From the NCBI GenBank assembly GCA_001825115.1, contig MHUY01000009.1, positions 1-12,527 on the forward strand: a stretch of DNA of 12,527 nucleotides, in the 5' to 3' direction. The position numbers and the translations under genes were made by a program. How positions within the stretch are numbered: position 1 is the stretch's first letter; each line of letters begins with the position of its first letter. The stretch is from Candidatus Yonathbacteria bacterium RIFOXYC2_FULL_47_9 (lineage in GTDB: Bacteria > Patescibacteriota > Minisyncoccia > Phycocordibacterales > UBA1550). The notes below the pieces were generated by a model, which did not search any database, was not told the origin of the DNA, and was given only the letters and a program-made list of their open reading frames with translations. This document shows positions 11,699 to 12,527 of this stretch, in pieces.

Positions 11699-12527
11699 TT
11701 ATTCTATCACATCTTCTGATTGGAATGCTTCCCTTAAATACGCTTTTTCGAGGGATTTGAGGTCGGCGAGTTGGGTGGTTTGGAGGTCGCGGAGGGTGCG
11801 GACTTTTTCGGAGAGGGCGTCGAGTTCGGCGACGATTTTCTGTTGTTCAGCGAGGGGTGGGATTAAAATTGGTAGACTTTTTACAAACGCTAGGTTCGCC
11901 ATCTTAAATTTACCACTACCAAGATTAGTAAACTTCAAATACAAATTCTGAGCAACAATGAATAAATATTCTGGTAATAAAACCAACTCATCTAGTGGAT
12001 ACAGTCCAGCAATATTCTGATTTGTTGTGCTCTCAAATGTAGTGAAGCCGGTTTTTCCAATAGTTGCACCAACAAGAGCAATTAGCGTTGTTCTTGGTTT
12101 TAATAGCTTGGCTGAAGAATTTTCGAAGCCTTTTTTAGAAATAAACAATTGCGCGCTTTCTACTTTTTTATCTCGACACGACTCAGAGCGAAGCCATGGG
12201 ATATCATTACTATCCCAATACTCTGGAATTGTTTTTGACGGCGTCCCACCTGACTGGACAATGCAGACATTGCTAATAGTTTTCTCCTCCCACCCATTCT
12301 TCTTTCCTTCCTCAAATATTTCGTGGAGGGTTTGGGGGAGGATTTTTTCGGTATCAGTAAGAGCCTCCGCGCGCAAGCGCTTCGCCTCCCCAATCTTCCC
12401 CATCTTCTCATTCAACATCTTCACAATCTTCCTTTGCTCGTCAATAGGAGGTAGCGGGATTTCGATTTCTTTCAGATGCTCCAGCCGAATACCTGAAACA
12501 GTTGCACCACTTCCTTTTTCTGCGATC
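11699..12527 (-). CDS. hsdS: Type I restriction-modification specificity subunit HsdS, 3' part (cut by window edge)
   Basis: The last 275 residues are visible; the N-terminal part with most of the first target-recognition domain lies beyond the right edge. HsdS gives sequence specificity to the HsdM methyltransferase and HsdR nuclease. The visible part begins at the end of the first TRD (GSGATVSGIRLEHLKEIEIP), followed by LPPIDEQRKIVKMLNEKM and a coiled-coil spacer. The second TRD starts at GWEEKTISNVCIVQSGGTPSK and ends at GSGKFKMANLAFVKSLPILIPPL, then a second AEQQKIVAELDALSEKVRTLRD coiled coil. The repeated PPL/I-x-EQ-x-KIV blocks are the classic two-fold HsdS layout. The TRD is clearly more AT-rich than the coiled-coil parts. 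hsdM and hsdR are not in the window. Confidence 0.95.
   Translation of the reverse strand, partial: IAEKGSGATVSGIRLEHLKEIEIPLPPIDEQRKIVKMLNEKMGKIGEAKRLRAEALTDTEKILPQTLHEIFEEGKKNGWEEKTISNVCIVQSGGTPSKTIPEYWDSNDIPWLRSESCRDKKVESAQLFISKKGFENSSAKLLKPRTTLIALVGATIGKTGFTTFESTTNQNIAGLYPLDELVLLPEYLFIVAQNLYLKFTNLGSGKFKMANLAFVKSLPILIPPLAEQQKIVAELDALSEKVRTLRDLQTTQLADLKSLEKAYLREAFQSEDVIE
11701..11709 (-). promoter_or_regulatory. Extended -10 promoter of the GIY-YIG nuclease gene
   Basis: TGA-TAGAAT on the minus strand, ending six bases before the ATG at 11694. It overlaps the last codons and stop of hsdS. Confidence 0.55.

Noticed and set aside
1..12527. CRISPR array, tRNA, rRNA or insertion sequence
   Set aside because: No regularly spaced direct repeats, no cloverleaf or rRNA-like sequence and no transposase frame were seen; the only repeats are short palindromes.

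Overview
This window looks like part of a Patescibacteria (Candidate Phyla Radiation, Parcubacteria-like) chromosome. That is inferred from very tight gene packing, many short proteins, standard TGA/TAG/TAA stops, a CxxC-x17-CxxC zinc-ribbon protein, a short TspO, a DUF2779 nuclease and a RhuM-Fic protein. The taxon is not proven by any marker gene here. Every gene except the SulP transporter lies on the minus strand. No rRNA, tRNA or CRISPR array is visible, and no gene-free stretch exceeds about 140 bases.

Layout. 1-1477: a cupin gene followed after 9 bases by a CopB-type copper P-type ATPase whose C-terminal half runs off the left edge. 1512-2191: a short TspO/MBR protein and a YhbQ-like GIY-YIG protein. 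2331-4106 (+): a SulP anion transporter with a STAS domain, behind a promoter overlapped by an inverted repeat. 4118-6615: a DUF2779 protein that appears to join an iron-sulphur RecB/Cas4-like nuclease to a DEDD-like exonuclease, preceded by a RhuM-Fic fusion. 6645-7858: a three-gene operon of unknown proteins with strong Shine-Dalgarno sites, a palindrome-rich insert and a hairpin terminator. 7906-8903: a NADAR-family N-glycosidase and a CxxC-x17-CxxC zinc-ribbon protein separated by a strong terminator. 8965-10015: a zeta-toxin-like kinase with a translationally coupled 61-residue protein downstream and a 47-residue very acidic protein upstream. 10098-12527: a two-TM NERD-domain nuclease, a larger GIY-YIG nuclease and the 3' part of a type I restriction specificity gene (hsdS). 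The right half is therefore a defence / toxin-like accessory region, more AT-rich than the left.

The clearest cross-gene pattern is regulatory. Eight genes have a TANNNT -10 box, often preceded by TGN, only 6-8 bases before the ATG, so transcription should begin at or beside the start codon (leaderless mRNAs). This pattern corrects three starts (cupin, small GIY-YIG, zeta) to positions inside the longest open frames. The three-gene operon at 6698-7779 is the opposite: each gene has AAGGAGG exactly six bases before its start, and its promoter lies about 50 bases upstream. Two start modes therefore sit side by side. Other points worth attention are a perfect 12-bp-arm palindrome inside the RhuM-Fic gene, a dense hairpin cluster inside the small middle gene of the operon, a CAAAGGT/ACCTTTG inverted repeat at the SulP promoter that recurs as a tighter palindrome near 10.06 kb, and a composition mosaic within hsdS.
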